Shown here: piece by piece, positions 25,181 to 34,742 of the stretch
Numbering within the stretch: the stretch's first letter is position 1
How the letters are laid out: each line of letters starts with the position of its first letter
Origin: Methanothrix harundinacea 6Ac
GTDB lineage: Archaea; Halobacteriota; Methanosarcinia; Methanotrichales; Methanotrichaceae
DNA: 64,000 nucleotides
Assembly (NCBI RefSeq): GCF_000235565.1
Contig: NC_017527.1
Coordinates: 2,046,001-2,110,000 of the forward strand
Direction of reading: 5' to 3'
Position numbers and translations under genes: made by a program
The notes under the pieces: model-generated
Databases searched by the model: none
What the model was told of the DNA's origin: nothing
What the model saw: the letters and a program-made list of their open reading frames with translations, nothing else

Positions 25181-26638
25181 TCACCCCGACGATCCGAGTT
25201 CGCGGGCCTTGGCGTAGGCTTCGTTGGCCTCGGTCGTCCTACCAAGCTCACTGAGTACCCTGCCTTTGTTAACCCAGAACATACTATCATTTGGATTGAT
25301 ATCTATCGCCCTATCAAACGAGTTTAAAGCATTATTAAGATAGTAATTAAATTCGCCATATACTGCGCTGTCAGTGTTTAGCCAGAATAATTCACCATTA
25401 GAGAAAATATTTTTTATATTCTGAGATTCGAGTGAGTTCAGAGATTTGCAGCCCAGATCGAACATGGCCATTCCTCTTTGGTTCCAGGCATCTGAATCTA
25501 GTTTATCAAACTCAATCGCTTTATCGTAGGCATGTAAGGCCAAGAGGTTGTCCCCTAGCGCCCTAATAGATTGGCCCTTTGAATACCAAAAGACTGAGGA
25601 ATCTGGTTTTAGCTCAATGGCTTTGTTGAAATCCTTGATAGCTGCCCAATGATTGCCCTTTGATTCAAGTGCGTTGCCTTTAATTGCCCACCCGAGGGCT
25701 TCGTAACGTCCTAATTTGACAGCTTTATCGCAAGCTTCAATAGCGTCATCGTACTTGGATAATTTGTATAGGGCAGTTCCTTTAGTAGCGTAAGCTCCAG
25801 GAAGCTGCGGGTTATTTGGAGGATATGTAGCTATAGCCTTTTCTATAGTATGGAGCGCTTCGTTGCGCAATTCGTCTATTTGTTCCCCGGCATGTTTCTC
25901 TCGGAGATCAGCTAGATGGATGAGGATGTCACACTTAGACTTTAGAGCGTTCGCATAACCCTGAATAGCCATTTCTTCCTGATTTTCTTGAATAGGTTTT
26001 TCTCTCTGAGTTTTACGCGTAAGAATTGCGGGAGGATATTTCGGCCCTATCGAAATAGCATAGTCTATGGTCTTCAGTGCTTCTTCTAACGATGATTCAT
26101 CGCCGAACCTCTTGCCTTTTTGACATAGAGCATTGGCTTTATTAACCAAGCACTTTGTTGATCTGTTATCTAAATGGATGCCTTTATCAAAGGCCTGAAA
26201 AGCATCATAATATTCCTTATTCTTGCGATGATCGATGCCTCTTGTATTCCAATAATCTGTCTGGATCTCCTTTAGTTGAGATGTTGAAGATTCTAAGCTA
26301 ATCAATGCGATAATTAAAGCAACTAGTCCTATGGCGATCGAGGCAATCTCACTCCACGATTTTTCATAATATATATAAAATCCAATAAGTATTGCAGATA
26401 TTACTCCAAATATTATAGTAAATCTATAGACGTATATATAAGCTTTTATCCCATTCCAGTTAAGTCTATTCCACCAACAAAGCACTACGAATAGTACAGC
26501 CACAATCAAGAATATATTCCCGAAATCATGTTGAAGATCGTCCATCTCATTCCCCACAGCTGGTGCCACAAGTGTCACAAGTGCAGGTGCCACAAGCACC
26601 ATTAGCACCAGCACACACAAAATCGCGTTCAGTTTCAT
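25181..26638 (-). CDS. Membrane-anchored TPR protein (AT-rich)
   Basis: A 485-residue product with four hydrophobic segments in the first ~125 residues (a possible signal helix, two tightly spaced helices around 46-95 and one around 100-118). At least six TPR-like repeats follow, seen as recurring A-x3-Y-D-x-A-I-x2-C/F-D-K-A-I and LG patterns (YDDAIEACDKAVKLG, HWAAIKDFNKAIELKP, LALHAYDKAIEF, LNSFDRAIDINP). It would present a protein-binding solenoid at the membrane. The start is ATG 26638; a GTG one codon earlier is possible. Codon choice and base content are strikingly AT-rich compared with the neighbours on both sides, suggesting recent acquisition or relaxed constraint. Confidence 0.8.
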   Translation of the reverse strand: MKLNAILCVLVLMVLVAPALVTLVAPAVGNEMDDLQHDFGNIFLIVAVLFVVLCWWNRLNWNGIKAYIYVYRFTIIFGVISAILIGFYIYYEKSWSEIASIAIGLVALIIALISLESSTSQLKEIQTDYWNTRGIDHRKNKEYYDAFQAFDKGIHLDNRSTKCLVNKANALCQKGKRFGDESSLEEALKTIDYAISIGPKYPPAILTRKTQREKPIQENQEEMAIQGYANALKSKCDILIHLADLREKHAGEQIDELRNEALHTIEKAIATYPPNNPQLPGAYATKGTALYKLSKYDDAIEACDKAVKLGRYEALGWAIKGNALESKGNHWAAIKDFNKAIELKPDSSVFWYSKGQSIRALGDNLLALHAYDKAIEFDKLDSDAWNQRGMAMFDLGCKSLNSLESQNIKNIFSNGELFWLNTDSAVYGEFNYYLNNALNSFDRAIDINPNDSMFWVNKGRVLSELGRTTEANEAYAKARELGSSG

Positions 26639-26763
26639 CACCTTACCCTTCTGAAATTAAGACTATCACCCGACATTAAAAATATTTCGATGCAATGGCA
26701 CCTAGCGTGAATTCTTTTCTCCGATAACCTTTAGAACACCCCCTACCTTACCCTCCCCTACCC

Positions 26764-28833
26764 ATGGTCGAAGATCCCGTAGCGAAGTGGGAGGAGTTCA
26801 TCCGGTCCAGGTACTGGGACGAACTTCTGGAGCTTGCCGACTCCTACCCCTTGCGCCGAAGCCTCTCCATCAAGTTCCCGGACATCGATAGGTACGACCC
26901 GGAGTTCGCCGACGAGCTGTTGGAGAAGCCGGGGCCGCTCCTGGAGGCGGCGGAGACCGCCCTCCTGGAGATCGATCTCCCCATCGACGTAGTCCTCGAG
27001 AAGGCCCACTTCCGGATCGTGGGCCTTCCGCGGCGCCACAAGACGAGCGAGCTTCGGTCCGACCACATCGGCAGGCTCATAGCCCTGGAGGGGCTCGTCC
27101 GGACGGTGACGGAGGTCCGGCCGAAGGTGGTCTCGGCGGCCTTCGAGTGCCAGAGGTGCGGCCACCTCTTCTATAAGGAGCAGACCACCTCCAAGTTCCA
27201 GGAGCCCTACGACTGCCCCAACGAGGCCTGCGACCGGCGGGGGCCCTTCAAGCTCTTGCTGGACCGGTCCCGGTTCGTCGACGCCCAGAACGTCCGGGTC
27301 CAGGAGTCGCCGGAGGAGCTCCGGGGCGGCGAGCAGCCCCAGACCCTGGACGTCCAGCTCGAGGACGACCTCTCCGGGATCATCTACCCCGGGGACCGGG
27401 TCGTCATCAACGGCGTCCTCCGGTCCTACCAGAGGACGACCCAGACCGGTAAGTCGACGTACTTCGATCTCTTCCTCGAAGGAAACTCCGTCGAGATGAT
27501 GGAGCAGGAGTTCGAGGAGATCGATATCAAGCCAGAGGACGAACGGCTGATAAGGGAGCTCTCGACCGACCCCCATATCTACGAGAATATAAGAAAGTCC
27601 ATCGCCCCCTCCATCTACGGCTACGAAGAGGTGAAGGAGGCCCTTGCTCTGCAGCTCTTCTCCGGGGTATCGAAAGGCCTTCCCGACGGGACGAGGATAA
27701 GGGGCGACATCCACATCCTCCTCGTCGGCGACCCCGGCATCGCCAAGAGCCAGCTCCTCCGGTACATCTCGAAGCTATCCCCCCGGGGGATATACACCTC
27801 CGGGAAGAGCTCGACCTCGGCGGGGCTGACGGCGACGGCTGTGAAGGATGAACTGGGCGACGGCCGCTGGTCGATCGAGGCGGGGGCGCTGGTCCTGGCC
27901 GACAAGGGGATCGCCTGCATCGACGAGATGGACAAGATGAGGTCCGAGGACAGGTCCGCCCTCCACGAGGCGATGGAGCAGCAGACGATCAGCGTCGCGA
28001 AGGCGGGGGTGATGGCGACGTTGAAGTCGCGGTGCGCCCTCCTCGCCGCCGCAAACCCCAAGTTCGGCCGCTTCGACAAGTACGAGGGGATAGCCCAGCA
28101 GATCAACCTCTCCCCCGCCCTCATGTCCCGGTTCGACCTGATCTTCGTCCTCACCGACGAGCCCTCCGACGCCCGGGACTCCCAGATCGCCCGCCACATC
28201 GGCCAGACCACCTACGCCGGGGAGATATCCTCCCGGGGGGGGTACTCGAAGGAAGAGCTTGAAGCGGTGATGGACGTCATCCGCCCCGCCATCGAGCCGG
28301 AGGTCCTGCGCAAGTACATCGCCTACGCCCGAAAGAACGTCTTCCCCGTCCTCTCCGACGGGGCGAGGGAGAGGCTCGAGAGCTACTACGTCAACCTGCG
28401 AAAACAGGGGCAGGACGGAAATAAGCCCGTCCCCGTGACGGCGAGGCAGCTTGAAGCGCTCTTTCGGCTCTCCGAGTCGAGCGCCCGCCTCCGGCTCAGC
28501 GATGAGATCACCGGTGGCGACGCCGAACGGGTCATCCGAATCGTCGAGGCCTGCCTCCGGCAGGTGGGGGTCGACCCCGAGACCGGCCTCCTCGACGCCG
28601 ACGTCCTGGCGGTGGGGATGAGCAAGAGCACCCGGGACAAGACGAGGCTGATGATCGACCTGATAAGAGAGCTGACCACAGAACAGCAGGGTCCCGCCCC
28701 CACGGAGGCGGTCCTCGATAGGGCAGAGACGAAGCTGGGGATGGAGAGACATAAAGCCGAGGAGATCATAAAGAGGCTCCGGACGAACGGCGAGATCTTC
28801 GAGCCGAGGGCCGGCTTCTTGAAGCTCCCCTGA
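26764..28833 (+). CDS. mcm: Replicative DNA helicase MCM
   Basis: The 689-residue archaeal minichromosome maintenance helicase that unwinds DNA at the fork as a hexamer. The N-terminal domain has a zinc motif (CQRCG at about 129, then CPNEAC). The AAA+ core has Walker A GDPGIAKSQ (about 322), Walker B CIDEMDKM (about 384), and the arginine-finger motif LMSRFDLIF. The C-terminal ~80 residues form the usual winged helix. No intein is present. ATG 26764 lies a few bases after AT-poor DNA without a clear ribosome site, so a leaderless start is possible. It is followed by the DUF424 and nmd3 genes. Confidence 0.97.
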   Translation: MVEDPVAKWEEFIRSRYWDELLELADSYPLRRSLSIKFPDIDRYDPEFADELLEKPGPLLEAAETALLEIDLPIDVVLEKAHFRIVGLPRRHKTSELRSDHIGRLIALEGLVRTVTEVRPKVVSAAFECQRCGHLFYKEQTTSKFQEPYDCPNEACDRRGPFKLLLDRSRFVDAQNVRVQESPEELRGGEQPQTLDVQLEDDLSGIIYPGDRVVINGVLRSYQRTTQTGKSTYFDLFLEGNSVEMMEQEFEEIDIKPEDERLIRELSTDPHIYENIRKSIAPSIYGYEEVKEALALQLFSGVSKGLPDGTRIRGDIHILLVGDPGIAKSQLLRYISKLSPRGIYTSGKSSTSAGLTATAVKDELGDGRWSIEAGALVLADKGIACIDEMDKMRSEDRSALHEAMEQQTISVAKAGVMATLKSRCALLAAANPKFGRFDKYEGIAQQINLSPALMSRFDLIFVLTDEPSDARDSQIARHIGQTTYAGEISSRGGYSKEELEAVMDVIRPAIEPEVLRKYIAYARKNVFPVLSDGARERLESYYVNLRKQGQDGNKPVPVTARQLEALFRLSESSARLRLSDEITGGDAERVIRIVEACLRQVGVDPETGLLDADVLAVGMSKSTRDKTRLMIDLIRELTTEQQGPAPTEAVLDRAETKLGMERHKAEEIIKRLRTNGEIFEPRAGFLKLP

Positions 28834-28872
28834 AGGCCTGAAGATGCTATCGAGAAGAGACGATGGGATAAC

Positions 28873-29184
28873 ATGGAAGAGATGAGAGATACGATGTACC
28901 TCAAGGTTCACAGGATTCGTGGCGAGGTGATGGTGGCGGTCTGCGACAGCGAGCTCCTCGGAAAGACCTTCGACGAGGGGGCCCTCTCCCTGACGGTGGA
29001 GGAGGCCTTCTTCGGGGAGGAGGTGGCGACGGTCCGGGAGGTGGCGGAGGCCCTGGCCGGGGCGTCGATCGCCAACATGGTGGGGGAGAAGGCGGTAGCC
29101 TGCGGGATCGAGACGAAGTGCATCGACGGCAGAAACATCCTCAAGATAGACGGCGTTCCCACAGCCCAGATGGTGCGGATGTGA
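28873..29184 (+). CDS. DUF424 family archaeal protein
   Basis: A 103-residue protein of a family found only in archaea and usually next to nmd3. The segments MYLKVHRIRGEVMVAVCDSELLGK and GASIANMVGEKAVACGI are conserved features. The function is unknown; conserved linkage with Nmd3 suggests a role in ribosome assembly or translation. Starts at 28873 or at the internal ATG 28894 are both possible. The stop overlaps the nmd3 GTG start in a GTGA. Confidence 0.85.
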   Translation: MEEMRDTMYLKVHRIRGEVMVAVCDSELLGKTFDEGALSLTVEEAFFGEEVATVREVAEALAGASIANMVGEKAVACGIETKCIDGRNILKIDGVPTAQMVRM

Positions 29185-30248
29185 GGCTAGAGAGCGTCTG
29201 CCCCCGGTGCGGCGGGCCATCCGCCCTGGGCCTCTGCAGCCGTTGCCGACTGGAGGAGGCGACCCTCCTCGAGGTTTCTGACCACGCCGAGGTGACGGCG
29301 TGTCCCGTCTGCGGCTTCCAGCGGGTCCAGGGGCGCTGGCGAGATACCGGGGGCACCGTCGAGGAGATGATCTTCGAGGCCGTGGCCGGGGGGATCGCCC
29401 TCCACCGGGACCTCGAAGACCCACAGGTAGATATCTCGATCTCGAAGTTGAACTCCACCCAGTACCTCGCCACCGTCCGAGTCTCCGGGACCTTCGGCGG
29501 CCTTGCCGCCTCGGAGGAGAGGACTGTCAGGGCCACCGCCGAGAGGGCCACCTGCGAGAGGTGCAGCCGGATGGCGGGAAACTACTACGAGGCGACGATC
29601 CAGTTGAGGGGGACGGCGGGACCCCCGGGGCCGGCGGAGCTGGATGAGGGCCGGAAGATCGCCGAGGACGTCACTAAAAGCTGCTTTGAGAGGGGGGACC
29701 GCCTCTCCTTCATCCAGGAGACGAAGGCCGTCAAGGGCGGGATCGACCTGGTGGTGGGGTCGACCCAGCAGGGGAGGGCGATCGCGAGAGCGATCCACGA
29801 ACGGTTCGGGGGGAGCACCCTGGAGTCCTTCAAGCTTGCGGGGACTAGGGACGGAAGGAACGTCTACAGGACGAGCATCCTCGTCAGGCTCCCGCGGCTC
29901 AAGGCCGGCGACCTGATCAGGGGTCGAGGCCGCTTTTTGGAGGTGAGGGGGTTTGAGGGAAAGAGGACGGCCTGCAGATCTCTCCGGGACGGCGCGATGG
30001 TGTATCTCTCAGAAGAAGAGGCTGAAGACGCCCCCGTCCTGGGGAACCGCTCCTCCGCCGAGAGAGGGGTGGTGGTGGCGGAGGACCGGGACGTTCTGGA
30101 GGTCATGGACCCCGTCAGCTTCAGGATCGTCTCCGCATCCAGGCCCGCCAACCTCGGGGCCGGGGTGGGGGAGGAGGTCGAGTTTTTGAGGTTTGGGGGC
30201 GAGATCCTCATCCTCCCGCCCCGGGAAGGGAGGGGACACCGGGAGTGA
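29181..30248 (+). CDS. nmd3: Nmd3-like ribosome biogenesis protein
   Basis: Nmd3 binds the maturing large ribosomal subunit. The 355-residue archaeal form shows the N-terminal zinc-binding clusters (CPRCGGPSALGLCSRC and CPVCGFQRV) and the later CERCSRMAGNYYEA, followed by the eIF5A-like and OB domains. The GTG at 29181 overlaps the DUF424 stop by four bases and begins with RLESVCPRCGG. Longer upstream frames run into DUF424 and are not credible. Co-translation with DUF424 is expected. Confidence 0.93.
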   Translation: MRLESVCPRCGGPSALGLCSRCRLEEATLLEVSDHAEVTACPVCGFQRVQGRWRDTGGTVEEMIFEAVAGGIALHRDLEDPQVDISISKLNSTQYLATVRVSGTFGGLAASEERTVRATAERATCERCSRMAGNYYEATIQLRGTAGPPGPAELDEGRKIAEDVTKSCFERGDRLSFIQETKAVKGGIDLVVGSTQQGRAIARAIHERFGGSTLESFKLAGTRDGRNVYRTSILVRLPRLKAGDLIRGRGRFLEVRGFEGKRTACRSLRDGAMVYLSEEEAEDAPVLGNRSSAERGVVVAEDRDVLEVMDPVSFRIVSASRPANLGAGVGEEVEFLRFGGEILILPPREGRGHRE

Positions 30249-30276
30249 TCTTAACCTCCACCACAAAGTTATTAAA

Positions 30277-30480
30277 CTAGCTTCGTCCTATTTCTGAGCA
30301 GTGAAGATGCTCGCAAACCAGCTTTGCGAGCCGGACGATCATCGACCTGTCTTCGGGCTCTGGGATATGTATTAAAATGCGAGAATCGCTCCTCCCGCCC
30401 AACCCGGAGATGAATGTGAATCCGATACGCAGAAGTTCCATCATCAAGAAGACGCTCAAAATCATGATGTTGATGCCCAC
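30277..30480 (-). CDS. Possible small protein of unknown function
   Basis: The 394-base gap between nmd3 and dnaG contains a 67-codon minus-strand frame. Starting at the internal ATG (30441) the chain is a mixed hydrophobic/charged peptide with segments RIGFTFISGLGGRSDSR and PEPEDRSMIVRLAKLVCEHL. It has a plausible amphipathic helix, but its codons are less GC3-rich than genuine neighbours and there is no ribosome site. No family is recognised. It may be a real small gene, a decayed one, or noise. The rest of the gap holds only AT-rich DNA ahead of dnaG. Confidence 0.25.
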   Translation of the reverse strand: MGINIMILSVFLMMELLRIGFTFISGLGGRSDSRILIHIPEPEDRSMIVRLAKLVCEHLHCSEIGRS

Positions 30481-30642
30481 CGACTGAAATAGCTAGATAG
30501 ATACACCTTCACCATCATCCTCTGAAAAACAGTATGCTGAGGTTCTTAGGCTCCGAGCGGAAATCGTGCATTGCGCCCCGTTAGCTCTGCTCTTGGCCGC
30601 GAGTGTATTTATCTGTCTATTTTAAAATTTGAGGTGTCCGCC

Positions 30643-31950
30643 ATGCAGAATGTTGATACCACTAAATACGTAATTCACGCTGAGATCTCGGCAGACGGGA
30701 TCGTGGAGAGGCCCGACGTCGTCGGCGCCATATTCGGCCAGACGGAGGGGCTCCTCGGAAGCGACCTCGACCTCCGAGACCTCCAGAAGACGGGCCGGAT
30801 AGGCAGGATCGACGTCCAGATCGCCTCCAGCGGCGGCAAATCCTCCGGGACTATCTCAATCCCCTCCAGCTTCGACAAGGTGGAGACGGCGATCCTCGCC
30901 TCCGCCCTGGAGACGATCGACAGGGTAGGCCCCTGCATCGCCAGGATCAAGATCTCCAACATCGAGGACGTCCGGGCCTCCAAGAGGAGGTACGTCGTGG
31001 AGAGGGCAAAGCAGATCATCATGGAGATGTTCGACGAGAACATCCTCGACACCCAGGGGATCACCGAGCAGATCAAGCAGTCCGTCCGGGTGGAGGAGAT
31101 CACCCACATCGGGCCGGACCGGCTCCCTGCGGGCCCCAACGTCCTCGACTCGGACGCCATCCTGGTGGTGGAGGGGAGGGCCGACGTCCTCAACCTCCTC
31201 CGGTACGGGATCAAGAACGCCGTCGCCGTCGGCGGGACGAACGTCCCCCCCACCATCGCTGAGCTCTGCAGCAAGAAGGTGGTGACGGCCTTCACCGACG
31301 GGGACCGGGGCGGAGAGCTGATCGTAAAGGAGCTCCTCCAGGTCGCCGACATAGACTACGTCGCCCGGGCCCCCGAGGGTAAGTGCGTCGAGGACATGTC
31401 CCAGAAGGAGATCGTGAGGGCCCTCCGCCAGAAGATCCCCGTCGAGCAGGTCCTGGACTACTACAAGATCAAGCCCCTCTCGAAGAAGCAGCGGCGGGAC
31501 GTCACCACCCGGAGGAAGAGCCTCATCCGGGAGCGGCCCGTCAGGATCAGCCGGGGGTCGGAGAGGTCGGTGGAGGCGGCGCCTCAGATCCATGTCCACG
31601 AGCCGGAGGTGGAGTTCGAGGCCGAGCCGGAGACCGTCGCCATAGAGGAGGAGGCTTCCGAGGAGGCGGGGGAGTGGTTCGTCCCCCACCTGGAGGCCCT
31701 CAACGGCACCCTCTCCGCCCGCCTCTTCGACCGGAACCAGAACATGATCCGGGAGGTGGCCGTGAGGGACCTGGCAAAAGAGCTGAAGGAGTCCAACGGC
31801 GACGTGGCCGGAGCGATCTTCGACGGCGTCGTCACCCAGAGGATCCTGGACATCGCCGCCGACAAGAACCTCGAGTACCTGATCGGGGCGAAGCTCGGAA
31901 ACATCGTCAAAAGCCCCCTCTGCGTCAAGGTGATGACGGGAGAGGCGTGA
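30643..31950 (+). CDS. dnaG: Archaeal DnaG (Toprim-domain, exosome-associated)
   Basis: The 435-residue archaeal DnaG has an N-terminal domain ([33 protein letters not shown]), a central Toprim fold ([17 protein letters not shown] with the Glu, then [14 protein letters not shown] with the DxD), and a C-terminal domain. In archaea it is a core subunit of the RNA exosome and has also been proposed as a primase. A charged linker near residue 320-350 is rich in Glu. ATG 30643 is the likely start, about 25 bases after the TATA-like TATTTTAAAATTT; the longer in-frame start adds 24 residues without family similarity. Confidence 0.95.
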   Translation: MQNVDTTKYVIHAEISADGIVERPDVVGAIFGQTEGLLGSDLDLRDLQKTGRIGRIDVQIASSGGKSSGTISIPSSFDKVETAILASALETIDRVGPCIARIKISNIEDVRASKRRYVVERAKQIIMEMFDENILDTQGITEQIKQSVRVEEITHIGPDRLPAGPNVLDSDAILVVEGRADVLNLLRYGIKNAVAVGGTNVPPTIAELCSKKVVTAFTDGDRGGELIVKELLQVADIDYVARAPEGKCVEDMSQKEIVRALRQKIPVEQVLDYYKIKPLSKKQRRDVTTRRKSLIRERPVRISRGSERSVEAAPQIHVHEPEVEFEAEPETVAIEEEASEEAGEWFVPHLEALNGTLSARLFDRNQNMIREVAVRDLAKELKESNGDVAGAIFDGVVTQRILDIAADKNLEYLIGAKLGNIVKSPLCVKVMTGEA

Positions 31951-32070
31951 CGGGATAGAGCCTTCCTCCCCTCTCCTGGCCCCCTCCGCCCCCCCCGGGC
32001 TGGCGCCCCGCGGATCGGGGCGGAGGGGCGTCTACTCTTTTATCCTATGGGGTTTCTAACCGTCGCCATC

Positions 32071-32415
32071 ATGGAGTTCAAGCAGTGCATCATCGTCCGG
32101 GAAGATCTGAAGCTCTCCTCCGGCAAGCTGGCGGTCCAGGTCGCCCACGCCGCGGTCCTCGCCATGGAGCGGGCGGATAAGCGGATCGTCAGGGACTGGA
32201 AGGAGGAGGGGCAGAGGAAGATCGTCCTGAAGGCGCGGACCCTCCAGGACGTCTTTCGGCTGAGGGACGAGGCGGAGAGGGCGGGGGTGGCGGCCGCCAT
32301 CGTGATAGACGCCGGCCTGACGGAGATACCTCCCGGAACCGTCACCGCCCTAGGCCTAGGCCCCGCCCCGGAGGCCCAGATCGATCGGATCACCGGCGGT
32401 CTGAAGCTCGTCTGA
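32071..32415 (+). CDS. pth2: Peptidyl-tRNA hydrolase, Pth2 family
   Basis: Releases tRNA from prematurely dropped peptidyl-tRNA. The 114-residue protein begins FKQCIIVREDLKLSSGKLAVQVAHAAVLAM, the hallmark Pth2 N-terminus with its Lys and His, and has the C-terminal VIDAGLTEIPPGTVTALGLGPAP active-site loop. ATG 32071 is the family start; the in-frame ATG at 32047 would add eight residues. A TATA-like CTTTTATCC lies about 32036-32044. truD follows 17 bases later. Confidence 0.95.
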   Translation: MEFKQCIIVREDLKLSSGKLAVQVAHAAVLAMERADKRIVRDWKEEGQRKIVLKARTLQDVFRLRDEAERAGVAAAIVIDAGLTEIPPGTVTALGLGPAPEAQIDRITGGLKLV

Positions 32416-32432
32416 GGAGAGGAGGAGAGGAG

Positions 32433-33710
32433 ATGATGGAGGCCTCAGAGTTCGACCGGTCCCTGGGGATGGAGCTCTACGCCACCAGCTCCCCCGGGTG
32501 CGGGGGGCGGCTCCGGGCCGAGGTCGAGGACTTCGCCGTAGAGGAGCTGGCCCCAGACCAGAGGTATGGGAGGGGGCGCTACCTCGTCGTGGAGGTGGAG
32601 AAGGCCGGCTGGGAGACCCACCACCTGGTGAGGGACCTCTCCCGCCAGCTCCAGATCAGCCAGAAGAGGTTCTCCTGGGCGGGGACGAAGGACAAGAACG
32701 CCGTCACCCGCCAGAGGATGAGCATATACGGCCTCGAGGAGGGGGAGCTGGTCCGGGCGAACCTCCCCGGCGTCAGGATCAGGGCCCTGGGGAGGTCGGA
32801 CCGGCCGGTATCCCTAGGCGACCTCCGGGGGAACCGGTTCGCCGTCCGCATCCGGGAGATCGACCTCGACGACGCCGAGGCGGCCCGCCGGCTGGAGGCG
32901 GTCACCGGGGAGATCCGGGCGTTAGGCGGCCTGCCGAACTACTTCGGGGTCCAGAGGTTCGGGGAGGTGAGGCCGGTCACCCACCTCGTCGGAGAGGCCC
33001 TCGTCAGGGGAGACCCGGAGGGGGCGGCGATGATCTACCTCGCCCTCCCCTTCCCCGGGGAGCCGGAGTCGACCCGGGCGGCGAGGGAGAGGCTCCTCGC
33101 CGACCGGGACTTCAGCCTGGCCCTGAAGGAGTACCCCCTCCGGCTCCGGTACGAGAGGGCGATGATGGCCCGCCTCCAGGAGGAGGGCGACTTCGCCCGA
33201 TCCTTCGACGTCCTCGCCGAGAACCTCCGGAGGCTCTTCGTCCACGCCTACCAGTCCCTCCTCTATAACAGGATCCTATCCCGGAGGATGAAGTCCGGCC
33301 TCCCCCTGGGGCGGGCGGTGGAGGGGGACGTCGTCTGCTTCTCGAAGGACGGCCTCCCCAACCCCGATAAGCTCCAGGCCGTCGACGGGTCGAACCTCTC
33401 GGCCGTCAACCGCCTCGCCGATAGGGGGAGGGCCTTTGTGACCCTCCCCCTCTTCGGATACGGATCGGAGTTTGCCGGAGGCCTCCCGGGGGAGATCGAG
33501 AGGGCGGTCCTCGCCGAGGAGGGGGTCGAGCTATCCGACTTTCGGGTCGATGCAAACCCCGGCCTCGGCTCTCCGGGGAGCCGGAGGGCCGCCCTCCTCA
33601 GGGTTGACCCCGTCGTGGTCGTCGAGGAAGGGAGCTCTGCCCTCCTCAAATTCGACCTTCCCCCAGGCTCCTACGCCACCGTCGTCCTAAGAGAGTATAT
33701 GAAGGCGTAG
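32433..33710 (+). CDS. truD: tRNA pseudouridine synthase TruD
   Basis: Makes pseudouridine at position 13 of tRNA (in archaea also other positions). The 425 residues show the N-terminal catalytic core with AEVEDFAVEEL, the active-site Asp in SWAGTKDKNAVTRQRMS, the FGVQRFGEVRPVTHLVG signature and the RNA-binding YQSLLYNRILS. A GGAGAGGAGGAGAGG run directly precedes the ATG, a very strong ribosome site. It follows pth2 and so belongs to a tRNA-quality operon. Confidence 0.95.
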   Translation: MMEASEFDRSLGMELYATSSPGCGGRLRAEVEDFAVEELAPDQRYGRGRYLVVEVEKAGWETHHLVRDLSRQLQISQKRFSWAGTKDKNAVTRQRMSIYGLEEGELVRANLPGVRIRALGRSDRPVSLGDLRGNRFAVRIREIDLDDAEAARRLEAVTGEIRALGGLPNYFGVQRFGEVRPVTHLVGEALVRGDPEGAAMIYLALPFPGEPESTRAARERLLADRDFSLALKEYPLRLRYERAMMARLQEEGDFARSFDVLAENLRRLFVHAYQSLLYNRILSRRMKSGLPLGRAVEGDVVCFSKDGLPNPDKLQAVDGSNLSAVNRLADRGRAFVTLPLFGYGSEFAGGLPGEIERAVLAEEGVELSDFRVDANPGLGSPGSRRAALLRVDPVVVVEEGSSALLKFDLPPGSYATVVLREYMKA

Positions 33711-33823
33711 GAGGGGGGAGGAGGTGGGCCGATGCCCCAGGCCCCACCATCCGAGATCTTATAGACCAGAACCGATAACCTCTCCGCCGATGATTCCGAT
33801 CTGCTGGTTCGAGGTGTTGATCC

Positions 33824-34717
33824 GTGCTCGCTCTTGAAGATCCCTATGCTGTCGTCTACCGACAGATCCACGCCGTGGCCAGCTCCGACGGCGAGGAGGT
33901 GGAGATCCTGGAGCGCTCCTCCTGCTTCGGGGGCGGGGCCTGGTCCCTCCACCACTACTCTAAAGGGCCCCTGGTGGTGGAGGCCAGGTCCGTGGGGGAG
34001 TGGTTCCGCTACCGCGTCCGGGCGGGGAGGTCCGACCTCGCCCTCGCCTCCTCCCGGCGGTCGGCGGGGATCGAGGCTGTGGCGGTGAGGGGCGATGAGG
34101 TGGAGATAACCTACGCCGGCCTCGGGGGCGGCGGCGTCGGCGCGACGGTCTCCAGATCGAGGGCCGGGGACGTCCTCCGATCTAGCGTCTCCGAATCCGG
34201 TGGGGGGAAGGTGGGACGGGGGACGATCGTCCTTCCCCGGAGGGAGAGGATAGCCGTCGGCGTCGACGACACCGACTCTAAGACGGAGGGGGCGACGTGG
34301 TCCCTGGTCCACAACATCGCCGCGAAGGTCGACCGGCCCGAGGCGAGGTACGTCTCCCACGCCCTCGTCCAGCTCTTCCCCGTCCCCACCAAGACCCAGA
34401 ACTGCGTCTCTACGGTGGTGGAGTTCGCCGCCCTGCCGGGAAAGGCCGATCCGATGCTGGCGGAGTTCCGGGACCTTTTGGAGCGGTACACCGTCTCCGA
34501 AGAGACGGGGATGGCGGTCTACCGGGGGTTTGACCCCTCGCCCCTGATGGAGTACTCCCAACTCTGCAGGACCGAGCGGATCGCCTACGACCTCGCGATC
34601 GAGACGGCGGCGCGGACCGGGACGGAGGTCGTCATCGCCGGCCGGGGTCTGATAGGGGCTCTTGCGGCGATCCCCTTCTGCGGAAGGCCCCTCGCGTCGG
34701 TGAGGCCCGGAGAATGA
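33824..34717 (+). CDS. Methanogenesis marker protein 11
   Basis: A 297-residue protein of the TIGR03280 type, present across methanogens and absent elsewhere; its biochemical role is unknown. Residue ~145 starts the distinctive VGVDDTDSKTEGATWSL, which is shared with TiaS-type nucleotide-binding proteins, and NCVSTVVEFAALP and SEETGMAVY also match the family. The start is GTG 33824, preceded by AT-poor DNA. It is followed 25 bases later by the IorA-like TPP enzyme. This gene is the main direct marker of methanogenesis in the window. Confidence 0.85.
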   Translation: MLALEDPYAVVYRQIHAVASSDGEEVEILERSSCFGGGAWSLHHYSKGPLVVEARSVGEWFRYRVRAGRSDLALASSRRSAGIEAVAVRGDEVEITYAGLGGGGVGATVSRSRAGDVLRSSVSESGGGKVGRGTIVLPRRERIAVGVDDTDSKTEGATWSLVHNIAAKVDRPEARYVSHALVQLFPVPTKTQNCVSTVVEFAALPGKADPMLAEFRDLLERYTVSEETGMAVYRGFDPSPLMEYSQLCRTERIAYDLAIETAARTGTEVVIAGRGLIGALAAIPFCGRPLASVRPGE

Positions 34718-34742
34718 GGGAAAGGGTGAGATCCTGGAAAGG

